Of a DNA stretch of 29,739 nucleotides, positions 1 to 6,580 are shown piece by piece. The DNA comes from Clostridia bacterium. Lineage in GTDB: Bacteria; Bacillota_A; Clostridia; Oscillospirales; CAG-272. The notes beneath the pieces are model-generated. The model saw only the letters and a list, made by a program, of their open reading frames with translations, made no database searches and was not told the DNA's origin. How positions within the stretch are numbered: position 1 is the stretch's first letter; each line of letters starts with the position of its first letter. The position numbers and the translations under genes are program-made. The stretch covers positions 1 through 29,739 of the forward strand of contig JAFTLD010000044.1 in the NCBI GenBank assembly GCA_017452945.1, read 5' to 3'.

Positions 1-1872
1 GGTGGTTCTGGTGGTTCTGGCAGCGGATCTGGCTCCGGTAGCGGTTCAGGATCCGGCAGTGGATCGGGTTCCGGTGGCGGTATCACCGATAACGAAGGCC
101 CCGGTGGCATAGGACCGGGTGGTTCCGAATCGGGTGGCAACCAACCTCCTGTGGTGATCGGACAGATCAAAACCGACAAGAGCGGAGTCATTTATCTGAA
201 GCAGCGCAGCTACGGCAGCTACAACGGCAGATGCTGGGGCGTTGCGACCCCCTATTTGAAGACGCTTCCCGATGGCAGCAGCTTCAATTATCTGACCTCC
301 ATCGCGCTGTCAAACAGCGGACAGAAGGAGTACACGGCAGAGATCACGAATTTACTGCTTTATATGCTGCCTTACTATATGGGTTACGGTGAAGGCTATG
401 AGATCCAGAGTACGGATACCTCCTACATCGGCTCTCTGAACAGCTTTACGGTTCCGTATTACACCCTGCCCGCTGATCTTGAACAGCTCAAGGGCAATCT
501 CGGTGAGCTTGCCGCGCTTGAAGAGGAATACAGATCTTATGTATACCAGATGTATCTGGCACTGGATCAGGAAACGCTTGCCTATATGCAGGGCATTATT
601 GACGAGCAGGGCTTTGATGCAAATGATCCGGATATCATCAAGGCTGTGGCACGCTATATTCAGAATGCTGCAGAATACGATCTTGAATACGATGTTGCAA
701 TGGATTCAGAATCCAACGTTGCAATCGCATTCCTTTCTACTTATAAGAAAGGCGTGTGCGTGCATTATGCATCTGCAGCAACGCTGCTTTACAGAGCACT
801 CGGTATCCCTGCAAGATACGTGGAAGGTTTCATGGTACAAACCAAAGCAGGAAAGTTTGTCGATATCACAACTCCCGGTCATGCTTGGGTAGAAGTCTAC
901 GTTGACGGTATAGGTTGGATCCAGGTGGAAGTAACCGGCTCTATGAATGGCGGTGAGAATCCCGGAGAAGGTCCCGGAGAAGGTCCCGGAGAAGGTTCCG
1001 GTGAAGGTTCCGATGATAATTCCACCGAAAAACAAACCATTGAGATCATTCCGAAATATCAGTGGAAGTATTTTGACGGTACTTCGCTGATTGCAAGATC
1101 TGAGATCAATGCGGATATTGTATTAGCAGACCTTCTTGCACAGGGATACACGTACTTTGTAGAAGTGGTAGGCGAACAGACCGATGTTGGTAAGGGCACC
1201 AGCTATATTAAAAGCTTCAGACTGTATGATCCCGAAATGCGTGATGTGACCGACCAATATGAGATTGTGTATCGCGAGGGTGTGCTTGAGGTGCTTTCCC
1301 CCAATACGCAGATCATTCGTGTCTACCTCTACCAGTTGCAAAAGTACTATGACGGTACAGCGCTTATCTTTGAGTCTGAGGATTATGAGATCATTGAGAT
1401 TCCCGACGGTGTTGAGCTGGTTTTGGATCTGAATATCAGTTTGACCAACGTTGGCTCGATCACGTTAGCTGAAATCAATCAAAATATCTCTGAATACGCA
1501 TCTTACAGGGTGTATCAGGATGGCGTGGACGTCACTGATCAATATACTTTGATGTTCGATGAATTCACACATTCCGATACGTATATGCCGATCAGAGTAG
1601 ATAAGAGAGTGATTACTGTGACCTCCGCCAGCCAAAGCAAGGTTTATGACGGAAAGCCGTTGACAAATGACAGCGCAACGGTTTCTGCGGGAACACTTGT
1701 GGAAGGGCACTATATGGAGGCTTGGGTGGTTGGTTCTATCTTAACCGAAGGCGAAGCATTGAATGAAATCCGTGATATCGTCATAAAGGACGCCTCAAGC
1801 AACAAAGTGACAGACTATTACGAAATCAATGTTGTTCTTGGCACGCTGACGGTTTTGTCCCCCGATACTTAA
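1..1872 (+). CDS. Transglutaminase-domain surface protein with YDG-like repeats (5' end outside window)
   Basis: The reading frame is open from base 1, so the start lies upstream; the GTG at 151 is internal. It opens with a Gly/Ser linker (codons 1-27), then a transglutaminase-like core. The nucleophile Cys is at 757-759 (GVCVHYASAATL), the His at 880-882 (GHAWVEV), and the third position is GWIQVEVT, where a Glu (928-930) stands where the family usually has Asp. A second low-complexity linker of GEGPGEGSGEG type (about 951-1020) leads to three beta-rich repeats that each begin with a KYFDGT / KYYDGT / KVYDGK motif and end with a VLSP or ITV strand, resembling bacterial YDG repeats. There is no LPXTG motif or membrane anchor at the C terminus, so any anchor or signal peptide must lie in the missing N-terminal part. 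Likely an exported peptide-crosslinking or protease-like surface protein; the substrate is unknown. Confidence 0.85.
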   Translation, partial: GGSGGSGSGSGSGSGSGSGSGSGSGGGITDNEGPGGIGPGGSESGGNQPPVVIGQIKTDKSGVIYLKQRSYGSYNGRCWGVATPYLKTLPDGSSFNYLTSIALSNSGQKEYTAEITNLLLYMLPYYMGYGEGYEIQSTDTSYIGSLNSFTVPYYTLPADLEQLKGNLGELAALEEEYRSYVYQMYLALDQETLAYMQGIIDEQGFDANDPDIIKAVARYIQNAAEYDLEYDVAMDSESNVAIAFLSTYKKGVCVHYASAATLLYRALGIPARYVEGFMVQTKAGKFVDITTPGHAWVEVYVDGIGWIQVEVTGSMNGGENPGEGPGEGPGEGSGEGSDDNSTEKQTIEIIPKYQWKYFDGTSLIARSEINADIVLADLLAQGYTYFVEVVGEQTDVGKGTSYIKSFRLYDPEMRDVTDQYEIVYREGVLEVLSPNTQIIRVYLYQLQKYYDGTALIFESEDYEIIEIPDGVELVLDLNISLTNVGSITLAEINQNISEYASYRVYQDGVDVTDQYTLMFDEFTHSDTYMPIRVDKRVITVTSASQSKVYDGKPLTNDSATVSAGTLVEGHYMEAWVVGSILTEGEALNEIRDIVIKDASSNKVTDYYEINVVLGTLTVLSPDT

Positions 1873-1896
1873 AAAATACAAAAACAGTTTTCATCA

Positions 1897-1942
1897 AAGA
1901 TCCCCTTTCCCGATTTCGGTCGGGAAGGGGATCTTGATTTTT
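1897..1942. terminator. Convergent (bidirectional) terminator
   Basis: A 16-17 bp stem pairs AAGATCCCCTTTCCCGA (1897-1913) with TCGGGAAGGGGATCTT (1920-1935), with one bulged base, followed by GATTTTTTG. It lies between the convergent ends of the transglutaminase gene and the lipase gene and could serve both. Confidence 0.85.
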
Positions 1943-1944
1943 TG

Positions 1945-2562
1945 TTAATAGTCATTTCTCAAAAGCTCGCGCATGATATTTTCGCTTCTGTGTGCATCGA
2001 CGTGCGAATATCTGCCTGCCGCACCGATCTCAAGCAGCCTGCCAACGTGCGTGTATCCCAGTGCTTTGGGTGGCAGGTGCGTGACAAGATCGTCTATATT
2101 GCGCACCACCGTAAATCTTTCCCACCGCTCTCGCACCTCGGGGGAGAGAACTCCCCAAAGCACGCGTGGAGCGCCAAAGCCGTAGCCTTCAATGTACCCG
2201 CGAAGATCGGGGCGGTGAAACCACACGTATTCATGGCACAGCACCGCCAAAGCACCGCCATGCGAATATCCCACGGTCACAACGCTCTGCAGCCGTGTAT
2301 CCGAAATGGCATCGGAAACGTAAGGTTCGATCATGCGCCACACCTTGACAAAGCCGCGGTGCGCCATCCACGTTGTATTTTCCATCTTGTGATATGGACG
2401 GGCAGGGAAGTCGAGATTGTTTTTCCAATCCTCAAGTCCGTTCGAATCCTGCAAATATATATAAAGAACAGCCCCTTTTCTTTCTATGTAATAGCTTGCG
2501 GCCTTGGCAGCCTCTGTGTACGGTGCGTCCAGACATCGCGCGAAAAGTTGGCTCATTTTCAT
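1945..2562 (-). CDS. Class 3 lipase-like alpha/beta hydrolase
   Basis: A 205-aa protein with the nucleophile elbow GYSHGG (Ser100), a candidate Asp in NIDDLVTHLPP (157/158) and a late His (YTHVG His172, or SHVDAH near 187). The N-D-V-LPP pattern after the elbow is typical of the lipase class 3 family. There is no signal peptide, so it is probably cytoplasmic. The frame is open further upstream to 2691, but I chose ATG 2562 because GAGGTG sits 5 nt before it and a consensus promoter lies just upstream at 2581-2609. The enzyme probably hydrolyses an ester or lipid; the substrate is not shown by the sequence. It is transcribed alone, divergently from the PadR operon. Confidence 0.8.
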   Translation of the reverse strand: MKMSQLFARCLDAPYTEAAKAASYYIERKGAVLYIYLQDSNGLEDWKNNLDFPARPYHKMENTTWMAHRGFVKVWRMIEPYVSDAISDTRLQSVVTVGYSHGGALAVLCHEYVWFHRPDLRGYIEGYGFGAPRVLWGVLSPEVRERWERFTVVRNIDDLVTHLPPKALGYTHVGRLLEIGAAGRYSHVDAHRSENIMRELLRNDY

Positions 2563-2580
2563 AGCATCACCTCGAAATAC

Positions 2581-2609
2581 ATTGTATGCAATGCGCGAAA
2601 ATTTCGCAA
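2581..2609 (-). promoter_or_regulatory. Promoter of the lipase gene
   Basis: On the minus strand, TTGCGA (2604-2609), a 17-bp spacer and TACAAT (2581-2586). Its -35 lies only 17 bp from the -35 of the divergent PadR promoter, so the two promoters are back to back. Confidence 0.7.
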
Positions 2610-2626
2610 TTGTTTGTGCATACCTC

Positions 2627-2655
2627 TTGACAAATACAATACTTCGTGATATGAT
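2627..2655 (+). promoter_or_regulatory. Promoter of the PadR-DUF1700-DUF4097 operon
   Basis: TTGACA (2627-2632), 17-bp spacer, TATGAT (2650-2655). The match to the sigma-A consensus is close to perfect. Confidence 0.85.
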
Positions 2656-2663
2656 GTATATCA
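2647..2663. promoter_or_regulatory. Palindrome over the -10 box, candidate PadR operator
   Basis: TGATAT-gatgt-ATATCA is a perfect 6-bp inverted repeat with a 5-bp centre. It covers the -10 element of the PadR operon promoter, a position suited to repression. PadR proteins commonly autoregulate through dyads of this kind; that PadR binds here is inference. Confidence 0.6.
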
Positions 2664-2679
2664 TGAAAGGGGGTATAGT

Positions 2680-3000
2680 ATGGACGTACAACTCAAAAGG
2701 GGACTCTTGGACGTTTGCGTGTTGGCGGCAATCAAAAACGAGGACTCCTACGGTTACAAGATCATCAAGGACGTTTCACCCTACGTGACACTTTCGGAAT
2801 CCACGCTCTATACCATTCTCAAGCGTTTGGAAAGTGCGCAAATGCTGACCGTTCGTTCAGTAGAGCATGACGGAAGATTGCGCAAGTATTATCACATTAC
2901 CGACAAGGGCAGAGAGCGCATTGACGCATTCAAGAGCGAATGGGGAGAGGTTATGGCAATTTATCAATTCGTAATCAAGGAGGACAGAGAATATGACTAA
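2680..3000 (+). CDS. PadR family transcriptional regulator
   Basis: A 106-aa winged-helix protein of typical short-PadR length. It has LKRGLLDVCVLAAI, SYGYKIIKDV, the recognition-helix region LSESTLYTILKRLE, and the wing with RKYYHITDKGRERI. AAAGGGGGT precedes ATG 2680 at suitable spacing. Its last 8 nt overlap the next gene, which implies translational coupling. The order PadR, DUF1700, DUF4097 is a recurrent Bacillota arrangement in which PadR is thought to control the two downstream envelope-related genes. The palindrome at 2647-2663 is a candidate autoregulatory site. The inducing ligand is unknown. Confidence 0.92.
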   Translation: MDVQLKRGLLDVCVLAAIKNEDSYGYKIIKDVSPYVTLSESTLYTILKRLESAQMLTVRSVEHDGRLRKYYHITDKGRERIDAFKSEWGEVMAIYQFVIKEDREYD

Positions 3001-3634
3001 GCAGGAATTTCTCTCAAAGCTTGGGTCGGGGCTTACGGGCTTGACCGAAGCGGATGCGCAGGAAAGATTGACCTTTTACAGCGAAATGATTGACGACCGC
3101 ATGGAAGAGGGACTTTCGGAAGAGGATGCCGTGGCACAGATCGGTGACGTTGAGACGATCGTAGCAAGCATTCTTGCAGAAATTCCGCAAAGAGCGCCCG
3201 AAAAGGCGCTTGCAACGCTTGAAGCTCCCGAACAAAAAACCGAGGCTCCCAAAAAGCAGAGTAAAAAAGGCCTGGAGACCTGGCAGATTGTGATGCTGAT
3301 TTTGGGCGCACCGCTTTGGGTACCGCTGCTGGCTACCGCATTTTCGTTGGTAATCACGTTGATCGCTGTGATTTGGAGTGTGATTGGCATACTTTGGGGC
3401 GCGTTGTTCGTCTCGCTTGCGGCTTGCGGAATTGCTTTGACGCTGAACGGCCTTGGCTGCATGATCGCGGGCCAATGGGTTGTCGGCGCAGCGTTGCTTG
3501 GCGCGGGGCTTGCTTGCGCAGGACTTGCCGTATTTGTATTTTTCGGCTGTATTTATGCTACCAAGGGCGCGGCTTGGCTGACTAAGATGACCTTTGTGGG
3601 CATTACCAAGCTGTTTAGGGGAAAGGAGAGATAA
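2993..3634 (+). CDS. DUF1700 family membrane protein
   Basis: A 213-aa protein. The N-terminal 60 or so residues form the soluble helical DUF1700 segment (MTKQEFLSKLGSGL ... ERLTFYSEMIDDRMEEGLSEE), with an AQIGDVETI motif. A charged Pro/Lys-rich linker follows, then several hydrophobic segments from about residue 95 to 190 (TWQIVMLILGAPLWVPLLA and following), so it is an integral membrane protein. Its start lies within the end of the PadR gene, with AAGGAGG just upstream. It is co-transcribed with the DUF4097 gene 3 nt downstream. Function is unproven; by context it may take part in sensing or responding to envelope state. Confidence 0.85.
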   Translation: MTKQEFLSKLGSGLTGLTEADAQERLTFYSEMIDDRMEEGLSEEDAVAQIGDVETIVASILAEIPQRAPEKALATLEAPEQKTEAPKKQSKKGLETWQIVMLILGAPLWVPLLATAFSLVITLIAVIWSVIGILWGALFVSLAACGIALTLNGLGCMIAGQWVVGAALLGAGLACAGLAVFVFFGCIYATKGAAWLTKMTFVGITKLFRGKER

Positions 3635-3637
3635 GGA

Positions 3638-4663
3638 ATGAAAAAGGCTATTGTCATCAGCTTAGTTGTCGCAGGTGCTTTGGTGCTTGTGGGCGCAGGG
3701 CTTTTTGTGGGTGCAATGAGCGCAGCTGCTTGGGATTTCGGTGCGCTGCAAAAGCAAGAATACGAGCAGGTTACGCATGAGGTTGCAGAGGATTTTTCGG
3801 ATATTTCTATCCAAACGATTGAATCAAGCATTGAATTTCAGCCTTCAGCCGACGGCACGTGCAAGATCGAATGCATGGAGAGCAAGCACGTGACCTACAG
3901 CGTTTTCGTACAGGACGGAACGCTCAAGATCACAACGCAAGACATGCGCCAATGGTATCACAATATCGGTATTTTCAATACGCAGCGACAGAATATGGTC
4001 GTGTATCTGCCAAAAACTGCATACGAATCCTTGCAGATCAGGAGTAATACCGGTACTGTTCACACCCCATCAGACTTCTCGTTTGCAGACGTTCAGATTG
4101 GCCTGAATACGGGCATGGTGAAATGGGAAGCGGGCGTTGTGCATAGCATGAGTGTTGAGACGGACACGGGATTTGTTCAGATCAAGAACGTGAGCATGGA
4201 TGGTGCGCTGTCGGTGGAAACGGAAACGGGCAGAGCAGAGATCAAGGGTGCAGAGGCGCAAAGCATCAAGGTGGAAACAAAAACGGGCAAGGCGATCGTG
4301 ACCGATGCGATTGCCAAGAGCGCGGTGAGCGTGAAAACAAATACCGGCAATGCCGAGCTGAGCGGCTGCCGCGCAGTAGACGTTTTTGTCGAGACAAACA
4401 CGGGCAAAGCAAAGCTTGCCGACGTTGTGGCTACGGGCAAAATGGACATTGATACCGATACGGGTGACGTAGCGCTTGACGGCTGTGACGCAGCAGAGAT
4501 CAAGATCGAAACCGACACGGGTGACGTAAGTGGAACCCTCCTTACCCCCAAGATCATGTACACACAAACCGATACAGGCCGTGTGGAGGTACCCCAAAGT
4601 ACGATCGGAGGCATCTGTGAGATTACCACAGATACCGGAGATATCATCATTCGGATTCAATAA
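3638..4663 (+). CDS. DUF4097-type beta-solenoid protein, membrane anchored
   Basis: A 341-aa protein with one N-terminal hydrophobic helix (about residues 4-28) that serves as anchor or uncleaved signal, so the rest is probably outside the cell. The body is a regular repeat: a strand ending in T-x-T-G (SNTG, LNTG, TDTG, TETG, TKTG, TNTG and so on) recurs 11 times at roughly 18-20 residues, as expected for the right-handed beta-helix of DUF4097/DUF4098 (adhesin-like) proteins. GGAGAG lies upstream of ATG 3638, 3 nt after the DUF1700 stop. Family members accompany PadR/DUF1700 genes, but no molecular function is established. Confidence 0.88.
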   Translation: MKKAIVISLVVAGALVLVGAGLFVGAMSAAAWDFGALQKQEYEQVTHEVAEDFSDISIQTIESSIEFQPSADGTCKIECMESKHVTYSVFVQDGTLKITTQDMRQWYHNIGIFNTQRQNMVVYLPKTAYESLQIRSNTGTVHTPSDFSFADVQIGLNTGMVKWEAGVVHSMSVETDTGFVQIKNVSMDGALSVETETGRAEIKGAEAQSIKVETKTGKAIVTDAIAKSAVSVKTNTGNAELSGCRAVDVFVETNTGKAKLADVVATGKMDIDTDTGDVALDGCDAAEIKIETDTGDVSGTLLTPKIMYTQTDTGRVEVPQSTIGGICEITTDTGDIIIRIQ

Positions 4664-4668
4664 CCAAA

Positions 4669-4708
4669 AAGAACCTCTTTGCTCTTCAAAGGGGTTCTTA
4701 CAGTTTTC
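4669..4708 (+). terminator. Terminator of the PadR operon
   Basis: AAGAACCTCTTTG (4669-4681) pairs with CAAAGGGGTTCTT (4687-4699) with one G-T wobble, followed by a weak T-rich tail (ACAGTTTTCT). Confidence 0.7.
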
Positions 4709-4770
4709 TATCACCTCATTGGTAGAGTCTGCTATTGGCTTACATAATGACAAAATCGGATGTTTATATC

Positions 4771-4799
4771 TTGTAAAATCATTAAATTCATGGTATAAT
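4771..4799 (+). promoter_or_regulatory. Promoter of the 4832 gene
   Basis: TTGTAA (4771-4776), 17-bp spacer, TATAAT (4794-4799) with an extended TGG before the -10. Confidence 0.8.
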
Positions 4800-4831
4800 C
4801 GAATCAAACAGAACGATTGCGAGGTGTATAT

Positions 4832-5587
4832 ATGTATTTACGAGTGTTTGATAAGGAGAACGATCGTTATTATAAATCCATAGCATATTGCAAGGTCGCA
4901 GATGACAATCAGTATCAATATATCGTATTGGATCCGTATGACAACTGCTTTACGCTGGTGGATTGCTTTGACCGAAGCGGTAAGATATACGTGCCTTTGG
5001 TGGAGCATATTCAACTTGACACGGCGGATTGGACGGAATATAAATACGCGCGGCTTTTGAAATACAAGCAGTATTGCAAAATGCAGGGCAAAGAAGAGCC
5101 CACGGTTGAATTCCTTTGGGGATATTGCGACGTGTGTGAGAATTACGCCTTTCTCTGTGATATTTTTGCAAATAAAAAAGTGCCTGGTTCGGCACACGGC
5201 GTCAAAATTCGCACGCTTGCGGATGCAGAGGACTGGAAGTACGTTCTGACGCAAGAGGATGCAGAGGAATTGATGCGTCTGTTTGCAGGCTTTCACGATG
5301 CAACGCTGGAAAAGCTTGTGTATGAAGAAAAGCCGTACACCTCACGCGCCGTTGTCACGTTTGAGAATAACTGTTGGTACGGTGTCATTGAGGTATGCTT
5401 TGAAAAGATCGTTGCAATCAATATCCGCTCTGCGGCAGAGAATTGCTCGCCCGAAATTTACGACGCGACCTTGCTTGTCAAGGACCAAGCCGTATTCTGG
5501 GCAGACAGCTATATGGAAGAGGAGGATCCTTCCTACGACGGCACGTACATCAAGGCGCTGAGTATGAAATACAGAAAGATCGGCTGA
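4832..5587 (+). CDS. Hypothetical protein, 251 aa
   Basis: I do not recognise the family. ATG 4832 is preceded by GAGGTG at 5 nt; the in-frame TTG 15 nt upstream is less likely. The protein is soluble and acidic, with many aromatic residues, no signal peptide and no membrane segment. It contains a Cys cluster (YCDVCENYAFLC) and, after a central linker, a segment AGFHDATLEKLVYEE that resembles the FHDA-type start of several small uncharacterised or immunity-like domains, followed by alternating strands. It is a single-gene unit with its own promoter and a terminator shared with the convergent repressor gene. No function is assigned. Confidence 0.75.
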   Translation: MYLRVFDKENDRYYKSIAYCKVADDNQYQYIVLDPYDNCFTLVDCFDRSGKIYVPLVEHIQLDTADWTEYKYARLLKYKQYCKMQGKEEPTVEFLWGYCDVCENYAFLCDIFANKKVPGSAHGVKIRTLADAEDWKYVLTQEDAEELMRLFAGFHDATLEKLVYEEKPYTSRAVVTFENNCWYGVIEVCFEKIVAINIRSAAENCSPEIYDATLLVKDQAVFWADSYMEEEDPSYDGTYIKALSMKYRKIG

Positions 5588-5610
5588 TTCCAAAATTTCA
5601 GCAAACAAAA

Positions 5611-5645
5611 GCAGAAGACCTATCGTAAAGTCTTCTGCCTTTGTT
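5611..5645. terminator. Convergent terminator
   Basis: A perfect 9-bp stem GCAGAAGAC (5611-5619) / GTCTTCTGC (5630-5638), flanked by A-rich sequence on the left and T-rich on the right, so it can act on both the 4832 gene and the convergent repressor gene. Confidence 0.85.
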
Positions 5646-6023
5646 TTATTTGACGTCGTTCTTTTCCAAATATTCTCTGATTTTGACCATGCTTTCCTCG
5701 CTGATGACGTGCTCGATCTTGCAAGCGTCTGCCGAGGCGGTTTCTTCATCAATACCGATCGATATAAAGAATGCGGTCAGCGTCTTGTGCCTTAAGTAAA
5801 CGTTTTGCGCGCGTGCTTCACCCTTGGGAGTCAGCGTAATGTATCCGTGCGAGTCCACCTCAATCATGCCGTCTTCTCTGAGAAGCCCCAAGGCGCGGCT
5901 GATGCTGGGCTTGGAATAGCCTGTGTAATTGACGATGTCGATCGCACGCACGTGTTCCATCTGTCCGCGCAACACAAGAATGTTTTCCAAGTACATCTCG
6001 CCCGATTCCAGTATCTTGCTCAC
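5646..6023 (-). CDS. DtxR/MntR family metal-dependent repressor
   Basis: A protein of about 125 aa with the N-terminal helix SGEMYLENILVL, a helix-turn-helix (VRAIDIVNYTGYSKPSISRAL), the wing GYITLTPKGEARA, and a helical dimerisation and metal-binding domain (LRHKTLTAFFISIGI ... DACKIEHVIS). Length and order match the two-domain MntR-like class without the C-terminal SH3/FeoA-like domain. ATG 6029 directly abuts AAAGGAGGG, which is too close, so GTG 6023, 7 nt from GGAGG, is the more likely start. It is divergent from feoA, and two 18-bp dyads in the feo region are its probable targets. Fe2+ is the likely co-repressor by context, but Mn2+ cannot be excluded. Confidence 0.9.
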   Translation of the reverse strand: MSKILESGEMYLENILVLRGQMEHVRAIDIVNYTGYSKPSISRALGLLREDGMIEVDSHGYITLTPKGEARAQNVYLRHKTLTAFFISIGIDEETASADACKIEHVISEESMVKIREYLEKNDVK

Positions 6024-6054
6024 GGCCATCCCTCCTTTTGATATCTCTTATTAT

Positions 6055-6083
6055 ATTATATCATACTGCGCGGCAAAAATCAA
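6055..6083 (-). promoter_or_regulatory. Promoter of the DtxR/MntR-type gene
   Basis: Minus strand: TTGATT (6078-6083), 17-bp spacer, TATAAT (6055-6060). No copy of the feo dyad lies on this promoter, so the repressor may not be autoregulated through that site. Confidence 0.75.
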
Positions 6084-6180
6084 GTCCTTTTTTATCATGC
6101 GCATAATGCACAAAATATGGATGTGAATATTGTTCCATGTGCAGAAAAATCCCAAAATTCAAAAAGTTTTACACAGTATA

Positions 6181-6209
6181 TTGACAAATTGTGCAAAGCG
6201 TACTATAAT
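6181..6209 (+). promoter_or_regulatory. Promoter of the feo operon
   Basis: TTGACA (6181-6186), 17-bp spacer, TATAAT (6204-6209): a full sigma-A consensus. Confidence 0.9.
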
Positions 6210-6215
6210 AATTAC

Positions 6216-6233
6216 AGTTAGCGTACGCTAACT
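6216..6233. promoter_or_regulatory. 18-bp perfect palindrome, candidate iron-repressor operator 1
   Basis: AGTTAGCGTACGCTAACT is a perfect 18-bp dyad starting 7 bp after the -10 box, over the expected transcription start of feoA. The TTAG...CTAA arms resemble DtxR/IdeR-type sites. A sister site lies at 6540-6557. Binding by the adjacent repressor is inference. Confidence 0.8.
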
Positions 6234-6290
6234 CGTGAATGCGCTTTGAAATACAAGCAAATTTCGAATTCCGGAGAAAGGGGAAACGAA

Positions 6291-6515
6291 ATGAAAACGT
6301 TGCGTGACATCAAGGTAGGGCATACCGCCCGCGTTGTCAAGCTGCATGGTGAGGGCGCGCTCAAGCGTCGCATCATGGATATGGGCATTACCAAGGGCGT
6401 TGAGATCTACGTGCGTAAGGTGGCACCGTTGGGAGACCCGCTGGAGCTCAACGTACGCGGATATGAGCTGTCGCTGCGTAAGGCCGATGCCGAGCTGATT
6501 GAGGTTGAGGACTGA
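6291..6515 (+). CDS. feoA: FeoA family ferrous iron transport protein
   Basis: A 74-aa SH3-like protein of standard FeoA length, with LRDIKVGHTARVVKLHGEGALKR-like start and the conserved RRIMDMGITKGVEIYV and PLGDPLELNVRGYELSLR segments. FeoA is a small cytoplasmic partner of the FeoB channel. ATG 6291 follows GAGAAAGGGG; an in-frame TTG upstream (6246) is rejected. It is the first gene of the operon, with feoB 65 nt downstream. The iron-dependent regulation is inferred from the operator-like dyad at the promoter. Confidence 0.95.
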   Translation: MKTLRDIKVGHTARVVKLHGEGALKRRIMDMGITKGVEIYVRKVAPLGDPLELNVRGYELSLRKADAELIEVED

Positions 6516-6539
6516 TCCTGCACATTTTTTTACACAGTA

Positions 6540-6557
6540 GGTTAGCGTGGACTAACC
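6540..6557. promoter_or_regulatory. 18-bp dyad between feoA and feoB, candidate iron-repressor operator 2
   Basis: GGTTAGCGTGGACTAACC has perfect 6-bp arms (GGTTAG/CTAACC) and the same total length and TTAGCG core as the dyad at 6216-6233. The 12-mer TTTTACACAGTA precedes both sites (6167-6178 and 6528-6539). No convincing promoter lies between feoA and feoB, so the site could be an internal roadblock or control a cryptic promoter. Confidence 0.7.
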
Positions 6558-6580
6558 AAGAAATGGAAGGTATTTAAGAT

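Noticed and set aside
1..75. Possible tandem DNA repeat or CRISPR-like array
   Set aside because: It is the coding sequence of a Gly/Ser linker in frame with the downstream domain; units are short and irregular.
1942..2649. A 235-codon open frame on the plus strand opposite the lipase
   Set aside because: The lipase strand has an active-site motif, promoter and ribosome binding site; this one has none.
6120..6180. A second metal-repressor site on the DtxR-type gene's own promoter
   Set aside because: Only A/T-rich partial symmetry is present; no TTAG...CTAA arms.
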